Source of the DNA: Nitrobacteraceae bacterium AZCC 1564
Lineage (GTDB): Bacteria; Pseudomonadota; Alphaproteobacteria; Rhizobiales; Xanthobacteraceae
Length of the DNA: 64,000 nucleotides
Reading direction: 5' to 3'
NCBI GenBank assembly: GCA_036924835.1
Contig: JBAGRR010000001.1
Coordinates: forward strand, 3,487,001-3,551,000
Under the pieces are notes generated by a model. That model saw only the letters and a program-made list of their open reading frames with translations, had not been told where the DNA came from and made no database searches. Of this stretch, positions 1 to 9,393 are shown piece after piece. The position numbers were made by a program, and so were the translations under genes. Each line of letters begins with the position of its first letter. Position 1 is the first letter of the stretch.

Positions 1-2
1 AG

Positions 3-665
3 GTCGCAACCTGCAAGGTTCCGGTTGTTTTTGATCCGCGGGTCTCTGGGTCGCTGGTCGGTCACGTTGTCGGCGCTGCGAATGGGGCCTCGATCGCCCG
101 CAAGACGAGTTTTCTCAAGGACAGTTTGGGGAAACAGCTATTCGACAAGAGCATTCGTATTATCGATGATCCGCTGCGCGTGCGCGGATTGCGGTCACAA
201 ACGTTCGACGCGGAAGGCGTCGCCGTGAAGAAACTTGCGATTATCGATGATGGGGTTTTGACATCGTGGCTGCTCGATTCCGCGACAGCCCGTGAACTCG
301 GCATGAAGACCACGGGCCATGCGCATCGCGGTGTTTCGTCACCGCCGTCGCCCGGCGCTTACAATTTGCATCTTGAAGCAGGTAAGCTGTCTCCGGCTGA
401 ACTGATGTCCGACATCAAGGAAGGTTTCTACGTGACGGACTTGATCGGATCCGGCGTCAACGGCGTGACGGGTGATTATAGCCGCGGCGCGGCTGGGTTC
501 TGGATCGAGAATGGCCAACTGACTTATGCGGTCAGCGAAGTGACAATTGCTGGACACTTGTTCGAGATTTTCAAGTCGATGACGCCGGCCAATGACCTTG
601 AATTCAAGTATGGCGTCAACGCGCCGACCGTGCGTATCGAGGGTCTGACGCTTGCCGGACGCTGA
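3..665 (+). CDS. pmbA: TldD/PmbA family metalloprotease, PmbA (TldE) subunit, 5'-truncated by the window edge
   Basis: Only the C-terminal 220 residues are present; the reading frame is open from base 3 and the true start lies upstream. PmbA (TldE) pairs with TldD in a cytoplasmic protease that matures or degrades small peptides. In the sequence, the segment VVFDPRVSGSLVGHVVGAA at the left edge, the SGVNGVTGDYSRGAAGFW glycine-rich stretch and the final EGLTLAG segment are typical of the PmbA C-terminal domain. The gene ends with TGA at 663-665, overlapping the next gene by 14 nt, so the two are probably co-transcribed. The partner tldD is not visible. Family assignment is firm; the individual role rests on the family. 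Confidence 0.88.
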   Translation, partial: VATCKVPVVFDPRVSGSLVGHVVGAANGASIARKTSFLKDSLGKQLFDKSIRIIDDPLRVRGLRSQTFDAEGVAVKKLAIIDDGVLTSWLLDSATARELGMKTTGHAHRGVSSPPSPGAYNLHLEAGKLSPAELMSDIKEGFYVTDLIGSGVNGVTGDYSRGAAGFWIENGQLTYAVSEVTIAGHLFEIFKSMTPANDLEFKYGVNAPTVRIEGLTLAGR

Positions 666-1470
666 GCCAGAGGTTTCCGACAGAAGTCATCTGCCACGCG
701 ACGCCGCGCTCCTCGCAGATACCGTGCGAGAGGCAGGCGCTCTGGCCCTGCGTCTATTTCGGACCGAGCTGAGGACCTGGACGAAGGGAGCAACGTCGCC
801 AGTGTCGGAAGCCGATATCGCGGTCAACGATCTGATCGAGGAACGTTTGCGATCCGCCACGCCGGATTATGGCTGGCTGTCCGAGGAAAGTGCCGACGAC
901 GCATCCCGGCTGGACAAATCCCTGACCTGGATCGTCGACCCGATCGATGGAACGCGGGCCTATCTGGCCCGGCAAAATGACTGGTCTGTCAGCGTGGCGC
1001 TGGTGGAAAACGGATCGCCACTTGTCGGAGCGGTCTTTGCGCCGGCTAGCGATGAGTTCTTTTTTGCGACCCGAGGCCGGGGTGCGATACTGAACGATGC
1101 CCGGATCTCAGCCTCGACAGGCGAAACCATCAATTTTCCAAAGATTGCGGGTCCCAAACCGCTGGTTGAGCGGTTACAGTCCATACCGCCTGGGGATTCG
1201 CTGCATCCGCGAATCGGTTCTCTGGCTTTGCGTCTTGTCCGGGTGGGGCAAGGCGCGCTAGATGCTGCTTTCGCGGCCGGTAACAGCCGAGACTGGGATC
1301 TTGCGGCGGCTGACTTAATCGTGCACGAAGCGGGCGGGGAAATGACCACACTGGCCGGAGAACGTCTGGTTTATAACAGCCGCGATGTTCGCCATGGGTT
1401 GCTGGTGGCGGCAGGGCATGAGCGCCACACGCATATAGTTGAGCACTTTCGGAAAAATCCGATCGAGTAA
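652..1470 (+). CDS. Inositol monophosphatase family protein, probable 3'(2'),5'-bisphosphate nucleotidase (CysQ-like)
   Basis: A 272-residue Mg2+-dependent phosphatase of the IMPase fold. Metal-binding motifs are visible: SEESADD near residue 83, WIVDPIDGTRAY near 100-111 (the DPIDGT signature), and SRDWDLAAADLIVHEAGG near 210. CysQ-type members remove the 3'-phosphate of PAP, a by-product of sulfate assimilation; other members act on inositol phosphates or histidinol phosphate, so the substrate is inferred, not shown. The ATG at 652 lies inside the end of pmbA (14 nt overlap). A second, distinct IMPase-family gene (hisN) lies at 18001-18783, which makes the HisN role unlikely here. Confidence 0.82.
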   Translation: MPDAEPEVSDRSHLPRDAALLADTVREAGALALRLFRTELRTWTKGATSPVSEADIAVNDLIEERLRSATPDYGWLSEESADDASRLDKSLTWIVDPIDGTRAYLARQNDWSVSVALVENGSPLVGAVFAPASDEFFFATRGRGAILNDARISASTGETINFPKIAGPKPLVERLQSIPPGDSLHPRIGSLALRLVRVGQGALDAAFAAGNSRDWDLAAADLIVHEAGGEMTTLAGERLVYNSRDVRHGLLVAAGHERHTHIVEHFRKNPIE

Positions 1471-1531
1471 GGCTCACGTAGCGTTTTGGTGTTTCAATTC
1501 ATGTTCCTATATTTGCTCTAGGAAGCGATCT

Positions 1532-1780
1532 ATGTCCGACACTACGCCACAGCAATTGCTTCATCTCGTCATCGGAGGTGAGCTGCTCGATCTTGAACAC
1601 GTCACTTTCAAGGATCTCGATAAGGTCGAGATTGTGGGTTTGTTTCCGAACTACGCGAGTGCCTATGCCGCCTGGAAGAGCAAGGCACAGCAGACTGTCG
1701 ACAACGCCCATATGCGTTACTTCATCGTCCACATCCACCGGCTGCTTGATCCGGGTCAAGACACGAAGTCCGGGCATTGA
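1532..1780 (+). CDS. DUF4170 family small protein
   Basis: An 82-residue cytoplasmic protein resembling the DUF4170 family found widely in Rhizobiales; its function is unknown. The ATG at 1532 is preceded by AGGAAG at 1520-1525, a good ribosome site; the reading frame stays open further upstream but codes for low-quality sequence there. Recognisable segments are HLVIGGEL near the N-terminus and VGLFPNYASAYAAWKSKAQ in the middle. It sits between the CysQ-like phosphatase and the DUF374 acyltransferase, and its TGA overlaps the TTG start of the latter by 4 nt, indicating translational coupling within the lipid A gene string. Confidence 0.75.
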   Translation: MSDTTPQQLLHLVIGGELLDLEHVTFKDLDKVEIVGLFPNYASAYAAWKSKAQQTVDNAHMRYFIVHIHRLLDPGQDTKSGH

Positions 1781-2487
1781 AAAAAGCACTGCGAAATTTA
1801 GGTCGCGCGAGTTGGGTACAGCACCTCGCGGGATTCACTGCCGCTGAATTTTTGCGGCTGGTCTGGTGGACGAACCGGTTCACCTTGGATCCGCCTGAGA
1901 TTTACAAGCATATCGAGCCCGATATGCCGGTGATCGTTGCGTTCTGGCACGGTCAGCACTTCATGATGCCGTTTCTCAAGCTCAAGGAGTACGAAGCGAA
2001 GGTTCTGATCTCGCGCCACCGCGACGGTGAAATCAACGCCATCGCGGCTGAAAGGCTCGGTGTCGGAACTGTCCGCGGCTCAGGCGATCACGGCACCTCG
2101 TTTCATCGTAAAGGCGGGGTGGTGGCGTTCAAAAGCATGCTGAAGGTCCTCGAAGACGGTATCAACATGGCGCTGACAGCCGACGTACCGAAGGTTTCGC
2201 GCAAGGCAGGCCTTGGGATCGTCATGCTTGCCCGTGAATCAGGACGGCCCATTTTGCCGGTGGCTATTGCGACCACCCGGTTCAAGCGCCTTAATAATTG
2301 GGATCGCTCTGTTATTCATCTCCCGTTCGGGCATGGTGTTATCGCTGCCGGCGATCTTGTCAGGGTACCGCTTGATGCGGACAGTACAGTGATGGAAGAC
2401 CTTCGAGCGCAATTGGAGGCCAATCTGAACGAAGTGACGCGCCGCGCTTATGCACTCGTCGGCCGGCCTGAGGACGGACATGCCTAG
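1777..2487 (+). CDS. DUF374 lysophospholipid acyltransferase-like protein
   Basis: A 236-residue protein of the DUF374/LPLAT-like group. The HGQHFMMPF segment near residues 54-62 looks like the catalytic HX4D-type region of acyltransferases, and the GSGDHGTSFHRKGGVVAF and ALTADVPKVSRKAGLGIV segments are typical of DUF374. Such genes sit beside waaA and lpxK in many Rhizobiales and are thought to act in envelope lipid assembly; the acyl donor and acceptor cannot be read from sequence. The start is a TTG at 1777-1779 overlapping the TGA of the DUF4170 gene (TTGA junction). The stop TAG (2485-2487) lies inside the first codons of waaA, an 8 nt overlap. Confidence 0.8.
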   Translation: MKKALRNLGRASWVQHLAGFTAAEFLRLVWWTNRFTLDPPEIYKHIEPDMPVIVAFWHGQHFMMPFLKLKEYEAKVLISRHRDGEINAIAAERLGVGTVRGSGDHGTSFHRKGGVVAFKSMLKVLEDGINMALTADVPKVSRKAGLGIVMLARESGRPILPVAIATTRFKRLNNWDRSVIHLPFGHGVIAAGDLVRVPLDADSTVMEDLRAQLEANLNEVTRRAYALVGRPEDGHA

Positions 2488-3784
2488 CGGGCTGCCGGTC
2501 ACGCTGCGCGCGTACCGGAGGCTGTCCGCGCTCGCGACGCCTTTGACAGGGACACTTGTCCAGCGTCGTCTCAAGCGGGGCAAAGAGGATCCCGAGCGCA
2601 TCGGCGAGCGTCGGGGGATTGCAAGTGTTGCACGTCCACGGGGACCGCTGATCTGGATTCACGGTGCGAGCGTCGGTGAGGTTCTTGCGGTCGCCGAACT
2701 GGTAGAACGGCTACGGGCCCAAAATGTTCGCATCCTGCTGACCTCCGGCACGGTGACATCGGCTGCGATCGTTCAGCGGAGATTTTCTCCGGATGTCATC
2801 CATCAATATGTGCCGTTCGATACGCCCAAGTATGTTTCGTCCTTCCTTGATCACTGGCAGCCCGGTCTCGCGCTGTTCATCGAGTCTGATATCTGGCCCA
2901 ATCTGATTTTATCGAGCGCCGAGCGGCGCGTTCCGATGGTGATTATCAATGCCCGGATGTCGCAGCGCTCTTTTCCGCGATGGCGCAGGTTTGCCGGCAC
3001 CATCGGTACATTGCTCGATTGCTTCGATCTGTGTCTGGCACAATCCGATCTCGATGGAGAACGCTATGCGGCACTGGGCAGCCGTAACGTTGTGACGTCA
3101 GGCAATCTCAAGCTCGATGTGAAAGGACCACCGGCTGATGTCCCAAAGCTCGAGCAGCTTAAGGCCGCGACGCAGCGCCGATTGGTCTTCGTCGCAGCGT
3201 CCACGCATCCCGGCGAAGAGGAGATCATTCTCGACGCGCATCGGAGATTAGCCGGGCAAATCCAGTCGTTGTTGACGGTCATTGTTCCGCGTCATGCAAA
3301 TCGCGGTGTCGCCATCGCGCGGATGCTGGCTGCCGCAGGCGCAAATGTCGCGCTGCGTTCGCAGGACGAATTGCCTTCGGCAAGGACCGACATCTATGTC
3401 GCGGATACCATGGGCGAGCTGGGACTGTTTTATCGTCTCGCGCCCGTGGTGTTCATGGGCGGATCCCTCGTCAGCCACGGCGGCCAAAATCCGATCGAGG
3501 CCATCAAGCTTGGCGCCGCCATTTTGCATGGACCGCATGTTTTCAATTTCACTGAGATCTACAACGCGCTGGATCAGGCGGGCGGAGCGGTTCGCGCAGA
3601 TACGGACGAAGATTTCGTGAGATCGCTCGGCTCGCTTTTGGCAAACCCGATCTCCCGGCAATGGTCGGTGGCTGCGGCGGAGAAAGTGGTCGAGCGGCTG
3701 GGAGGTGCGCTGGACAAGACGCTGGCCGCGCTTGAGCCTTACCTGCTGCAAATGCGGATTGAAGGAGAAGTCGCCGATGCGTGA
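2480..3784 (+). CDS. waaA: 3-deoxy-D-manno-octulosonic acid (Kdo) transferase
   Basis: A 434-residue GT30 enzyme that transfers Kdo from CMP-Kdo to lipid IVA at the inner face of the cytoplasmic membrane. The IWIHGASVGEVLAV motif (residues 58-71) carries the catalytic glutamate (E67). The C-terminal half has the nucleotide-sugar-binding fold with FVAASTHPGEEE and VVFMGGSLVSHGGQNPIE, both typical of WaaA. The ATG at 2480 is chosen because GAGG lies just upstream and MPSGLPVTLRAYRRLS is a normal WaaA N-terminus; an in-frame ATG at 2450 would add ten residues overlapping the acyltransferase. It overlaps lpxK by 8 nt, so waaA and lpxK are coupled. Confidence 0.95.
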   Translation: MPSGLPVTLRAYRRLSALATPLTGTLVQRRLKRGKEDPERIGERRGIASVARPRGPLIWIHGASVGEVLAVAELVERLRAQNVRILLTSGTVTSAAIVQRRFSPDVIHQYVPFDTPKYVSSFLDHWQPGLALFIESDIWPNLILSSAERRVPMVIINARMSQRSFPRWRRFAGTIGTLLDCFDLCLAQSDLDGERYAALGSRNVVTSGNLKLDVKGPPADVPKLEQLKAATQRRLVFVAASTHPGEEEIILDAHRRLAGQIQSLLTVIVPRHANRGVAIARMLAAAGANVALRSQDELPSARTDIYVADTMGELGLFYRLAPVVFMGGSLVSHGGQNPIEAIKLGAAILHGPHVFNFTEIYNALDQAGGAVRADTDEDFVRSLGSLLANPISRQWSVAAAEKVVERLGGALDKTLAALEPYLLQMRIEGEVADA

Positions 3785-4787
3785 GCCGACCTTCTGGTAT
3801 CGGCCGCCTTCGTGGATGTCGCGACTCCTGCTTCCGTTCGGCGCTATTTATGGCGCCATCACGGCGCGACGGATGGCGCGCAAAGGGGCCGTGGCCGGAA
3901 TTCCGGCTTTCTGTATCGGCAACTATCACGTCGGCGGTGCCGGTAAGACGCCGACGACGCTCGCGCTCTCGAAAATCCTGCGTGAGATGGGCGAGCAACC
4001 GTTCGTGGTCAGTCGCGGCTACGGCGGAAGCCTGGAAGGTCCGGTTCGTGTCGACACGAGTGCACACACAGCGATAGACGTTGGCGACGAGCCGCTGATG
4101 ATGGCATCACAAGTGCCGGTCGTCGTCTCGCGCGACCGAGCGGCAGGTGCGAAGCTTGCACGTGAGCAAGGAGCCAGCGTCATTTTGCTCGATGATGGAT
4201 TCCAAAATCCGTCGCTTGCCAAGGATGCATCGTTGATTGTGGTCGACAGCGGGCGTGGGCTTGGGAACGGATGCGTGTTTCCTGCTGGGCCGCTGCGTGC
4301 GCCGCTCACCCCACAGATCGAGCGTACGGACGCGTTGATCGTTGTGGGCGAGGGGCATGCGGCCGATGGCGTTGCGCAGCACCTTCGCGCGCGGGGCAAG
4401 GCGGTGTTGCATGCGACCATCAGGCCCGATCCTGGCTCTGTCGCTGCGTTAAGCGGGAAACGCGTCCTGGCATTCGCCGGAATAGGCGATCCGGCACGGT
4501 TCTTTGCGACATTGCGCAAGAGCGGCGTGATCGTGGTCGAAGCAAGGTCGTTCAACGATCATCATCCGTATGCAATCAGCGACGTCGAACAGCTTGCCGC
4601 TGCTGCCCAAGCAAAATCATTGACCATGGTCACGACAGAAAAAGACATGACCCGTCTGCGCAGCAATGCCAACCTTACAACTCGCGCCCGGAATGTTATG
4701 GCGTTTGCGGTGTCGCTTGACTTTGACGATGGCGAAACGTTCCGGCGGTTTGTCGCGGAACGGCTTGCTCAAGCGCGCCGGAAATAA
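3777..4787 (+). CDS. lpxK: Tetraacyldisaccharide 4'-kinase
   Basis: A 336-residue membrane-associated kinase that phosphorylates the 4' position of the tetraacyl disaccharide to give lipid IVA, the substrate of WaaA. A hydrophobic N-terminal helix (about residues 15-30) anchors it. The P-loop GNYHVGGAGKTPTT lies at about residues 48-60, and LLDDGFQNPSLAKD matches the DDGFQ signature of LpxK. The ATG at 3777 follows GGAGAAG and starts MREPTFWYRPP, the usual LpxK opening; upstream in-frame sequence is shadow coding of waaA. It is the last gene of the plus-strand envelope series and converges on the DUF2093 gene. Confidence 0.95.
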   Translation: MREPTFWYRPPSWMSRLLLPFGAIYGAITARRMARKGAVAGIPAFCIGNYHVGGAGKTPTTLALSKILREMGEQPFVVSRGYGGSLEGPVRVDTSAHTAIDVGDEPLMMASQVPVVVSRDRAAGAKLAREQGASVILLDDGFQNPSLAKDASLIVVDSGRGLGNGCVFPAGPLRAPLTPQIERTDALIVVGEGHAADGVAQHLRARGKAVLHATIRPDPGSVAALSGKRVLAFAGIGDPARFFATLRKSGVIVVEARSFNDHHPYAISDVEQLAAAAQAKSLTMVTTEKDMTRLRSNANLTTRARNVMAFAVSLDFDDGETFRRFVAERLAQARRK

Positions 4788-4790
4788 TCG

Positions 4791-4819
4791 GCTTTGGGTC
4801 TTATCAGCTTTGGGTCTTA
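4791..4819. repeat. Short tandem duplication spanning the DUF2093 stop codon
   Basis: The 13-mer GCTTTGGGTCTTA occurs at 4791-4803 and again at 4807-4819, separated by TCA, which on the minus strand is the TGA stop of the DUF2093 gene. It appears to be a 16-bp duplication in the 16-bp space between two convergent genes. Confidence 0.7.
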
Positions 4820-5031
4820 GCGATTGCAGGATAATGCCGCTGCAACACAGCGTTGGGCGTTGCGTACGCTTCCTGCCGGTCGACGCTCCAGTACTTCAGT
4901 TCGTCCAGGGAGATGTGTTCCCCGGTGACAGCGCAACGAACGTAAGATCCCGGTGAAAGCACCCGGAAATCTCCGTCGAGGTATTCTACTTTCGCTTCGC
5001 CGTGGCCTGAGGGGCCGAACTTGTTGAGCAC
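4804..5031 (-). CDS. DUF2093 family small protein
   Basis: A 75-residue protein matching the alphaproteobacterial DUF2093 family: short N-terminal strand segment, GDFRVLSPGSYVRCAVTG and ISLDELKYWSVDRQEAYA. It has no membrane segment and its function is unknown. The start is a GTG (5029-5031) preceded on the minus strand by AAGGAC. It lies between lpxK (convergent) and xseA (upstream on the same strand), with about 100 bp before it that could hold its own promoter. Confidence 0.8.
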   Translation of the reverse strand: MLNKFGPSGHGEAKVEYLDGDFRVLSPGSYVRCAVTGEHISLDELKYWSVDRQEAYATPNAVLQRHYPAIAKTQS

Positions 5032-5132
5032 GATGTTTGTCCTTGTGAGCCGGCCAATCTAGTCAATCTATTGACCGGGATATCTGTCAAAATATAGGTC
5101 CGCCGGCGTGCGGGTAAACCCTTTTTCGGGGC

Positions 5133-6593
5133 TCAGAACAGGTCGCCCTGGACCTTCTTGAAGCCGAAATCGGTGGTGCGCTTCGAGGTGGACTTGCTGG
5201 CAGGTTTCGGTTTTGCCGTAGTTCCTGCTTCATCGCCGTCGGCCGTCGCGCCGATGCGGCCATCAGCAAACTCGATGCTGAGGCGTTGACCGGAACTGAC
5301 GTTTGCAGCCGCATGCAGTGGGTGCCCATTTTCATCGCGTACCAGCGCAAAGCCACGATCCAATACGCCCTTGTAAGAGAGGGCATTGAGCAATTGCGAT
5401 ACGTATCGCAAACGCGTTTCGCGCTGCTGAATATGGAGCCTGCTGCAGCGCTGCGCGCTCGTGGCAAGCCGTTGCACCTTCTCCTTCGCGCGGTCGATCT
5501 GGGAGCGCAGCGTCGTGACCGTGAGGCGGCCGGCCACAGCCGACAAGCGCCGGTCGTAAACATGGGCGTTGGCGCGCAGAGCACGAGGCAGCGCGGACGT
5601 CGCGCGATCGAGACGCTGGCGAGGAATATCCAGAAGCTCTGTCGCCTTCGGCAGCGCGCGTGAGGCCGCACGCAATTCGCTGCGGCGATGTTCCTGTCCG
5701 CGCTGCCAGCACAGCATCGCGCGTCGCGCAAGCGATGTAACCTCGATGAAGAGTTCAGCGCGCACCGGCACGGCCATTTCCGCGGCCGCCGTTGGCGTAG
5801 GAGCACGCTTGTCGGCGACGAAGTCGATCAGCGTCACGTCGGTCTCGTGGCCGACCGCAGAGATCAGCGGGATCATGCTGTCCGCGGCTGCGCGCACCAC
5901 GATTTCCTCGTTGAAGGACCAGAGGTCTTCCAGCGAACCGCCGCCGCGCGCCACGATCAGAAGATCGGGACGGGGAATTTTGCCGTCCTCCGGAAGGGCA
6001 TTGAAGCCGTTGATGGCCGAGGCGATCTGTTCGGCTGAACCCTCGCCCTGCACGCGCACTGGCCACACCAGCACGCGGCGTGGAAAACGGTCTTCGAGCC
6101 GATGCAGGATATCCCGGATAACGGCGCCGGTCGGCGAGGTCACCACGCCGATCACCTCCGGCAGCCATGGCAGGAGCTGTTTTCGCGATTCGTCAAATAG
6201 TCCCTCGGCCGCAAGCTTCTTCTTGCGCTCTTCCATCAGCGCCATTAGCGCGCCGACGCCTGCCGGTTCGATGGCCTCGATGACGATCTGATACTTCGAG
6301 GAGCCGGGGTAGGTCGTGAGCTTGCCTGTGGCGATAATCTCCAAGCCTTCCTGCGGCTTGAAGCGCATGCGGCTGTGCACGCCTTTCCAGATCACCGCCT
6401 CAATCTTGGCGCTGTCGTCCTTCAGCGCGAAATAGCAGTGGCCGGAGGAATGCGGGCCGCGAAACCCCGAAATCTCGCCGCGCACCCGGACATGGCCGTA
6501 GGCGTCCTCCACCGTGCGCTTGAGCGCGGAAGAAAGCTCCGAAACGGTAAATTCCGGAGAATTTGGCAGGGTTTCTACAGCACGTACGGTCAT
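5133..6593 (-). CDS. xseA: Exodeoxyribonuclease VII large subunit
   Basis: A 486-residue protein that with XseB forms the single-strand exonuclease acting in both directions. The N-terminal OB-fold (about residues 10-110; [19 protein letters not shown] and VRGEISGF) binds DNA; the central catalytic domain has [44 protein letters not shown] and [21 protein letters not shown] long helical region follows (about 290-400). The C-terminal 40 residues are Lys/Ser/Thr-rich and variable. It is divergent from purD with an 82 bp gap. The small subunit xseB is not in the window. Confidence 0.96.
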   Translation of the reverse strand: MTVRAVETLPNSPEFTVSELSSALKRTVEDAYGHVRVRGEISGFRGPHSSGHCYFALKDDSAKIEAVIWKGVHSRMRFKPQEGLEIIATGKLTTYPGSSKYQIVIEAIEPAGVGALMALMEERKKKLAAEGLFDESRKQLLPWLPEVIGVVTSPTGAVIRDILHRLEDRFPRRVLVWPVRVQGEGSAEQIASAINGFNALPEDGKIPRPDLLIVARGGGSLEDLWSFNEEIVVRAAADSMIPLISAVGHETDVTLIDFVADKRAPTPTAAAEMAVPVRAELFIEVTSLARRAMLCWQRGQEHRRSELRAASRALPKATELLDIPRQRLDRATSALPRALRANAHVYDRRLSAVAGRLTVTTLRSQIDRAKEKVQRLATSAQRCSRLHIQQRETRLRYVSQLLNALSYKGVLDRGFALVRDENGHPLHAAANVSSGQRLSIEFADGRIGATADGDEAGTTAKPKPASKSTSKRTTDFGFKKVQGDLF

Positions 6594-6675
6594 AGAGAAT
6601 CGAATCTGTTGCGGTGCGGAGACATCATGATAAACCCTTCTATCATCACATAAACGCCGGTTCGACCCTCATCCC

Positions 6676-7956
6676 ATGAATATCCTTCTCCTCGGTTCCG
6701 GCGGGCGTGAGCACGCACTGGCCTGGAAAATGGCGGCTTCGCCGCTCCTCACGAAGCTCTGGTGCGCGCCGGGCAATGCCGGCATAGCGCAGGACGCGGA
6801 GTGCATCGCGCTCGACATCACCAATCACTCTGCGGTGATCGAGTTTTGCAAGGCGAACGGCATCGACCTCGTCATGGTGGGCCCTGAAGCTCCACTCGCT
6901 GCGGGCATCGTCGATGATCTCGCGGCCGCCAGCATCAAGGCATTTGGTCCGAGCAAGGCCGCTTCGCAACTGGAAAGCTCGAAGGGTTTTACCAAGGATC
7001 TATGTAAAGCAGCCAACATTCCAACAGCCGCTTATGAGCGTTTCCGCGACGCCGACGCGGCCAAGGCTTACATCCGGAAGCAGGGCGCACCGATTGTCGT
7101 GAAGGCCGACGGGCTCGCCGCGGGCAAGGGCGTCGTCGTTGCGATGACTGTCGCTGAAGCTGAAGCCGCCATCGATATGATGCTCGGCGGCGGTCTTGGG
7201 GCAGCCGGCGCCGAAGCCGTGGTGGAGGAATTTCTCGAAGGCGAGGAAGCGTCCTTCTTCGTCCTGTGCGATGGCGATCATGCATTGCCGCTTGCTGCCG
7301 CGCAGGATCACAAGCGCGCGTTCGATGGCGATCAGGGGCCAAACACTGGCGGCATGGGGGCCTATTCGCCTGCGCCTGTCATGACCGATGCCATGATCGC
7401 ACGCACTATGGATGAGATCATTACGCCGACGTTGCGTGCGATGAAGGCGAATGGCATGCCTTACAAGGGCGTGCTGTTTGCGGGGCTGATGATCACCAAG
7501 GATGGCCCGAAGCTGATCGAATACAACGTACGCTTCGGCGATCCGGAAACGCAGGTGCTGATGATGCGGATGATGTCGGACCTCGTCCCGGCCCTGCAGG
7601 CATCGATCGATGGCGAACTGAAGCATTTCGATCTGCGCTGGTATCCAGAGCCTGCGCTGACCGTCGTGATGGCGGCGAAAGGTTATCCCGGTGACTATGC
7701 CAAGGGTACATTGATCGAGGGGCTCGGCGAGGCAGCGAAGGTCGAGGGTGTCGAGATTTTCCATGCCGGTACGAAGTCGGATGGCGGAAAGATTCTGGCC
7801 AATGGCGGACGTGTGCTGAACGTCACAGCCACTGGGACGACAGTGAGCGAGGCGCAACGCCGCGCTTACGAGGCGGTCGACCGCATCAAGTGGCCTGAGG
7901 GTTTCTGCCGCCGCGATATTGGTTGGCAGGCGATTGCGAGGGAAAAGCTAAAATAA
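6676..7956 (+). CDS. purD: Phosphoribosylamine-glycine ligase (GARS)
   Basis: A 426-residue ATP-grasp enzyme for the second step of de novo purine synthesis (phosphoribosylamine plus glycine plus ATP). Features: N-terminal domain [22 protein letters not shown]-grasp core with [18 protein letters not shown] (about 136-155), the [14 protein letters not shown] signature (about 220-233) and [17 protein letters not shown] near 284-300. The length is normal. The divergent intergenic region to xseA (82 bp) must hold both promoters. The FAcD-like hydrolase starts 11 bp downstream, so read-through is likely. Confidence 0.97.
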   Translation: MNILLLGSGGREHALAWKMAASPLLTKLWCAPGNAGIAQDAECIALDITNHSAVIEFCKANGIDLVMVGPEAPLAAGIVDDLAAASIKAFGPSKAASQLESSKGFTKDLCKAANIPTAAYERFRDADAAKAYIRKQGAPIVVKADGLAAGKGVVVAMTVAEAEAAIDMMLGGGLGAAGAEAVVEEFLEGEEASFFVLCDGDHALPLAAAQDHKRAFDGDQGPNTGGMGAYSPAPVMTDAMIARTMDEIITPTLRAMKANGMPYKGVLFAGLMITKDGPKLIEYNVRFGDPETQVLMMRMMSDLVPALQASIDGELKHFDLRWYPEPALTVVMAAKGYPGDYAKGTLIEGLGEAAKVEGVEIFHAGTKSDGGKILANGGRVLNVTATGTTVSEAQRRAYEAVDRIKWPEGFCRRDIGWQAIAREKLK

Positions 7957-7967
7957 CTGGAGGGGCG

Positions 7968-8870
7968 ATGTCTGATCTCGCCGATCTGTTTCCAGGTTTT
8001 GCGTCCGAATGGATCGACACGAAGTTCGGCCGCATTTTCGCGCGGATCGGCGGCGAGGGGCCTCCGCTGTTGCTGCTGCATGGCTATCCGCAGACGCACG
8101 TGATGTGGCATCGCGTGGCGCCTGAGCTTGCGAAGAAGTTCACGCTGATCATTCCCGATCTGCCAGGATATGGCTGGTCCGACATTCCGAAGACCGACGC
8201 GGATCATACGCCGTTTACAAAGCGGGCGATGGCGCAGGTGATGGTCGCGATGATGGGAAAACTGGGCCATGTCCGCTTCGCGCTGGCCGGACATGATCGC
8301 GGCGGCCGTGTGGCCTATCGTCTGGCGCTCGATCATCCAGGCCGGTTGTCGCACTGCGCTGTGCTCGATATCCTTCCGACCTATGAGTATTGGGCGAAGA
8401 TGAATCGCAGCTTCGCGCTGAAAATCTACCATTGGTCATTTCTGGCACAGCCGTATCCCCTGCCTGAAAATCTGATCCAGTCGAATCCGGATGATTACTT
8501 TGGTCGGACATTCAAGAGCTGGGCGAAAGCCGGCAGACCGAACCCGTTCGATCCGCGCGCGGTGCAGCACTATCTGACGGCGTTTCGTGATCCGCTTCGC
8601 ATTCATGCGGCTTGCGAAGACTATCGTGCAGGCGCCTATGCCGATTTCGAGCACGACAAGGCTGATCGCGAGGCGGGACACAAGATCACGGTGCCGATGC
8701 TGGCGCTGTGGGGCGGCGCCGGCATTGCAGCGTCAGGTGCGACACCGCTCGATACTTGGCGCAACTGGGCCATTGACGTGCGCGGCACGCCGATCGATGC
8801 GGGGCATTTCCTGGCGGAAGAGAATCCACAGGCCACCGCCGATGCGCTGCTCAAATTTTTCTCGGAGTAA
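7968..8870 (+). CDS. Probable fluoroacetate dehalogenase (alpha/beta hydrolase)
   Basis: A 300-residue alpha/beta hydrolase. Reading from the ATG at 7968 (GGAGGGG just upstream), every residue reported as catalytic in Rhodopseudomonas palustris FAcD RPA1163 falls at the same number: nucleophile D110 and halide/carboxylate-binding R111 and R114 (AGHDRGGR), D134, halide-pocket H155 and W156 (KIYHWSF), Y219 and base H280 (DAGHFL). This supports C-F or C-Cl hydrolysis of haloacetates to glycolate, by family knowledge. It is cytoplasmic, with no signal peptide. It sits between purD (11 bp) and a GNAT gene (6 bp), so it is likely co-transcribed. Activity on fluoride is inferred; another 2-haloacid is possible. 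Confidence 0.82.
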   Translation: MSDLADLFPGFASEWIDTKFGRIFARIGGEGPPLLLLHGYPQTHVMWHRVAPELAKKFTLIIPDLPGYGWSDIPKTDADHTPFTKRAMAQVMVAMMGKLGHVRFALAGHDRGGRVAYRLALDHPGRLSHCAVLDILPTYEYWAKMNRSFALKIYHWSFLAQPYPLPENLIQSNPDDYFGRTFKSWAKAGRPNPFDPRAVQHYLTAFRDPLRIHAACEDYRAGAYADFEHDKADREAGHKITVPMLALWGGAGIAASGATPLDTWRNWAIDVRGTPIDAGHFLAEENPQATADALLKFFSE

Positions 8871-8876
8871 AACGTA

Positions 8877-9323
8877 ATGGCATTGCGTGAAGCTCGGCGC
8901 GAAGATATTCGGCGCGTTGTCGAGATGCTGGCCGATGATGATATCGCGCGCAGCCGGGAGGACCTGACCGGTGACATGGCGCCTTATCACGCCGCGTTCG
9001 ACGCCATCGCGGCTGATGCGAACAATACGCTTTATGTCTGGGATGAGAATGGCGCCGTCATGGGCTGTCTTCAACTCACGTTCCTGCCCGGGATTTCTTA
9101 TCAGGGTGCCTGGATCGCACAGGTGGAAGGCGTGCGCGTCGATAGTTCTCTCCGCGGCACAGGCATCGGCGAGAAGATGATGGAAGCGGTCATCGCCAAG
9201 TCGAAAGAACGCGGCTGCAAACAGTTGCAGCTGACCACCAACAAGCGGCGGAGCAATGCGCAGCGCTTCTACAGCCGGCTTGGCTTCGTGGGCTCACATG
9301 AGGGCATGAAGCTGGCGCTTTAG
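8877..9323 (+). CDS. GNAT family N-acetyltransferase
   Basis: A 148-residue acyl-CoA-dependent acetyltransferase. The acetyl-CoA loop is seen as EGVRVDSSLRGTGIGEKMM (about residues 83-101; R/Q-x-x-G-x-G/A pattern), followed by GCKQLQLTTNKRRSNAQRFYSRLGF, the typical strand and FYxxLGF helix. The N-terminus LREARREDIRRVVEML is a normal GNAT start. The substrate is unknown. The ribosome site CGGAG overlaps the stop of the dehalogenase gene. Its stop codon TAG (9321-9323) is the first three bases of a palindromic repeat. Confidence 0.85.
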   Translation: MALREARREDIRRVVEMLADDDIARSREDLTGDMAPYHAAFDAIAADANNTLYVWDENGAVMGCLQLTFLPGISYQGAWIAQVEGVRVDSSLRGTGIGEKMMEAVIAKSKERGCKQLQLTTNKRRSNAQRFYSRLGFVGSHEGMKLAL

Positions 9324-9393
9324 TGTGGTTGTTCAGAAGCTCGTTTAAAGGACTCGCCGAGAAAATGAAGCGAACTTCCGAACCACCACACTA
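9321..9393. repeat. TAGTG-ended intergenic palindrome, copy 1
   Basis: A 73-bp imperfect inverted repeat with outer arms of 23 bp (TAGTGTGGTTGTTCAGAAGC at the left, its near-complement at the right; 20 of 23 positions pair). The loop is about 27 bp. Both ends provide the TAG stop codons of the two convergent genes, GNAT (9321-9323) and tadA (9391-9393, minus). It is related in design to the elements at 12577, 12665 and 28821. It may act as a two-way terminator; the A/T-run of a classical terminator is absent. Confidence 0.75.
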
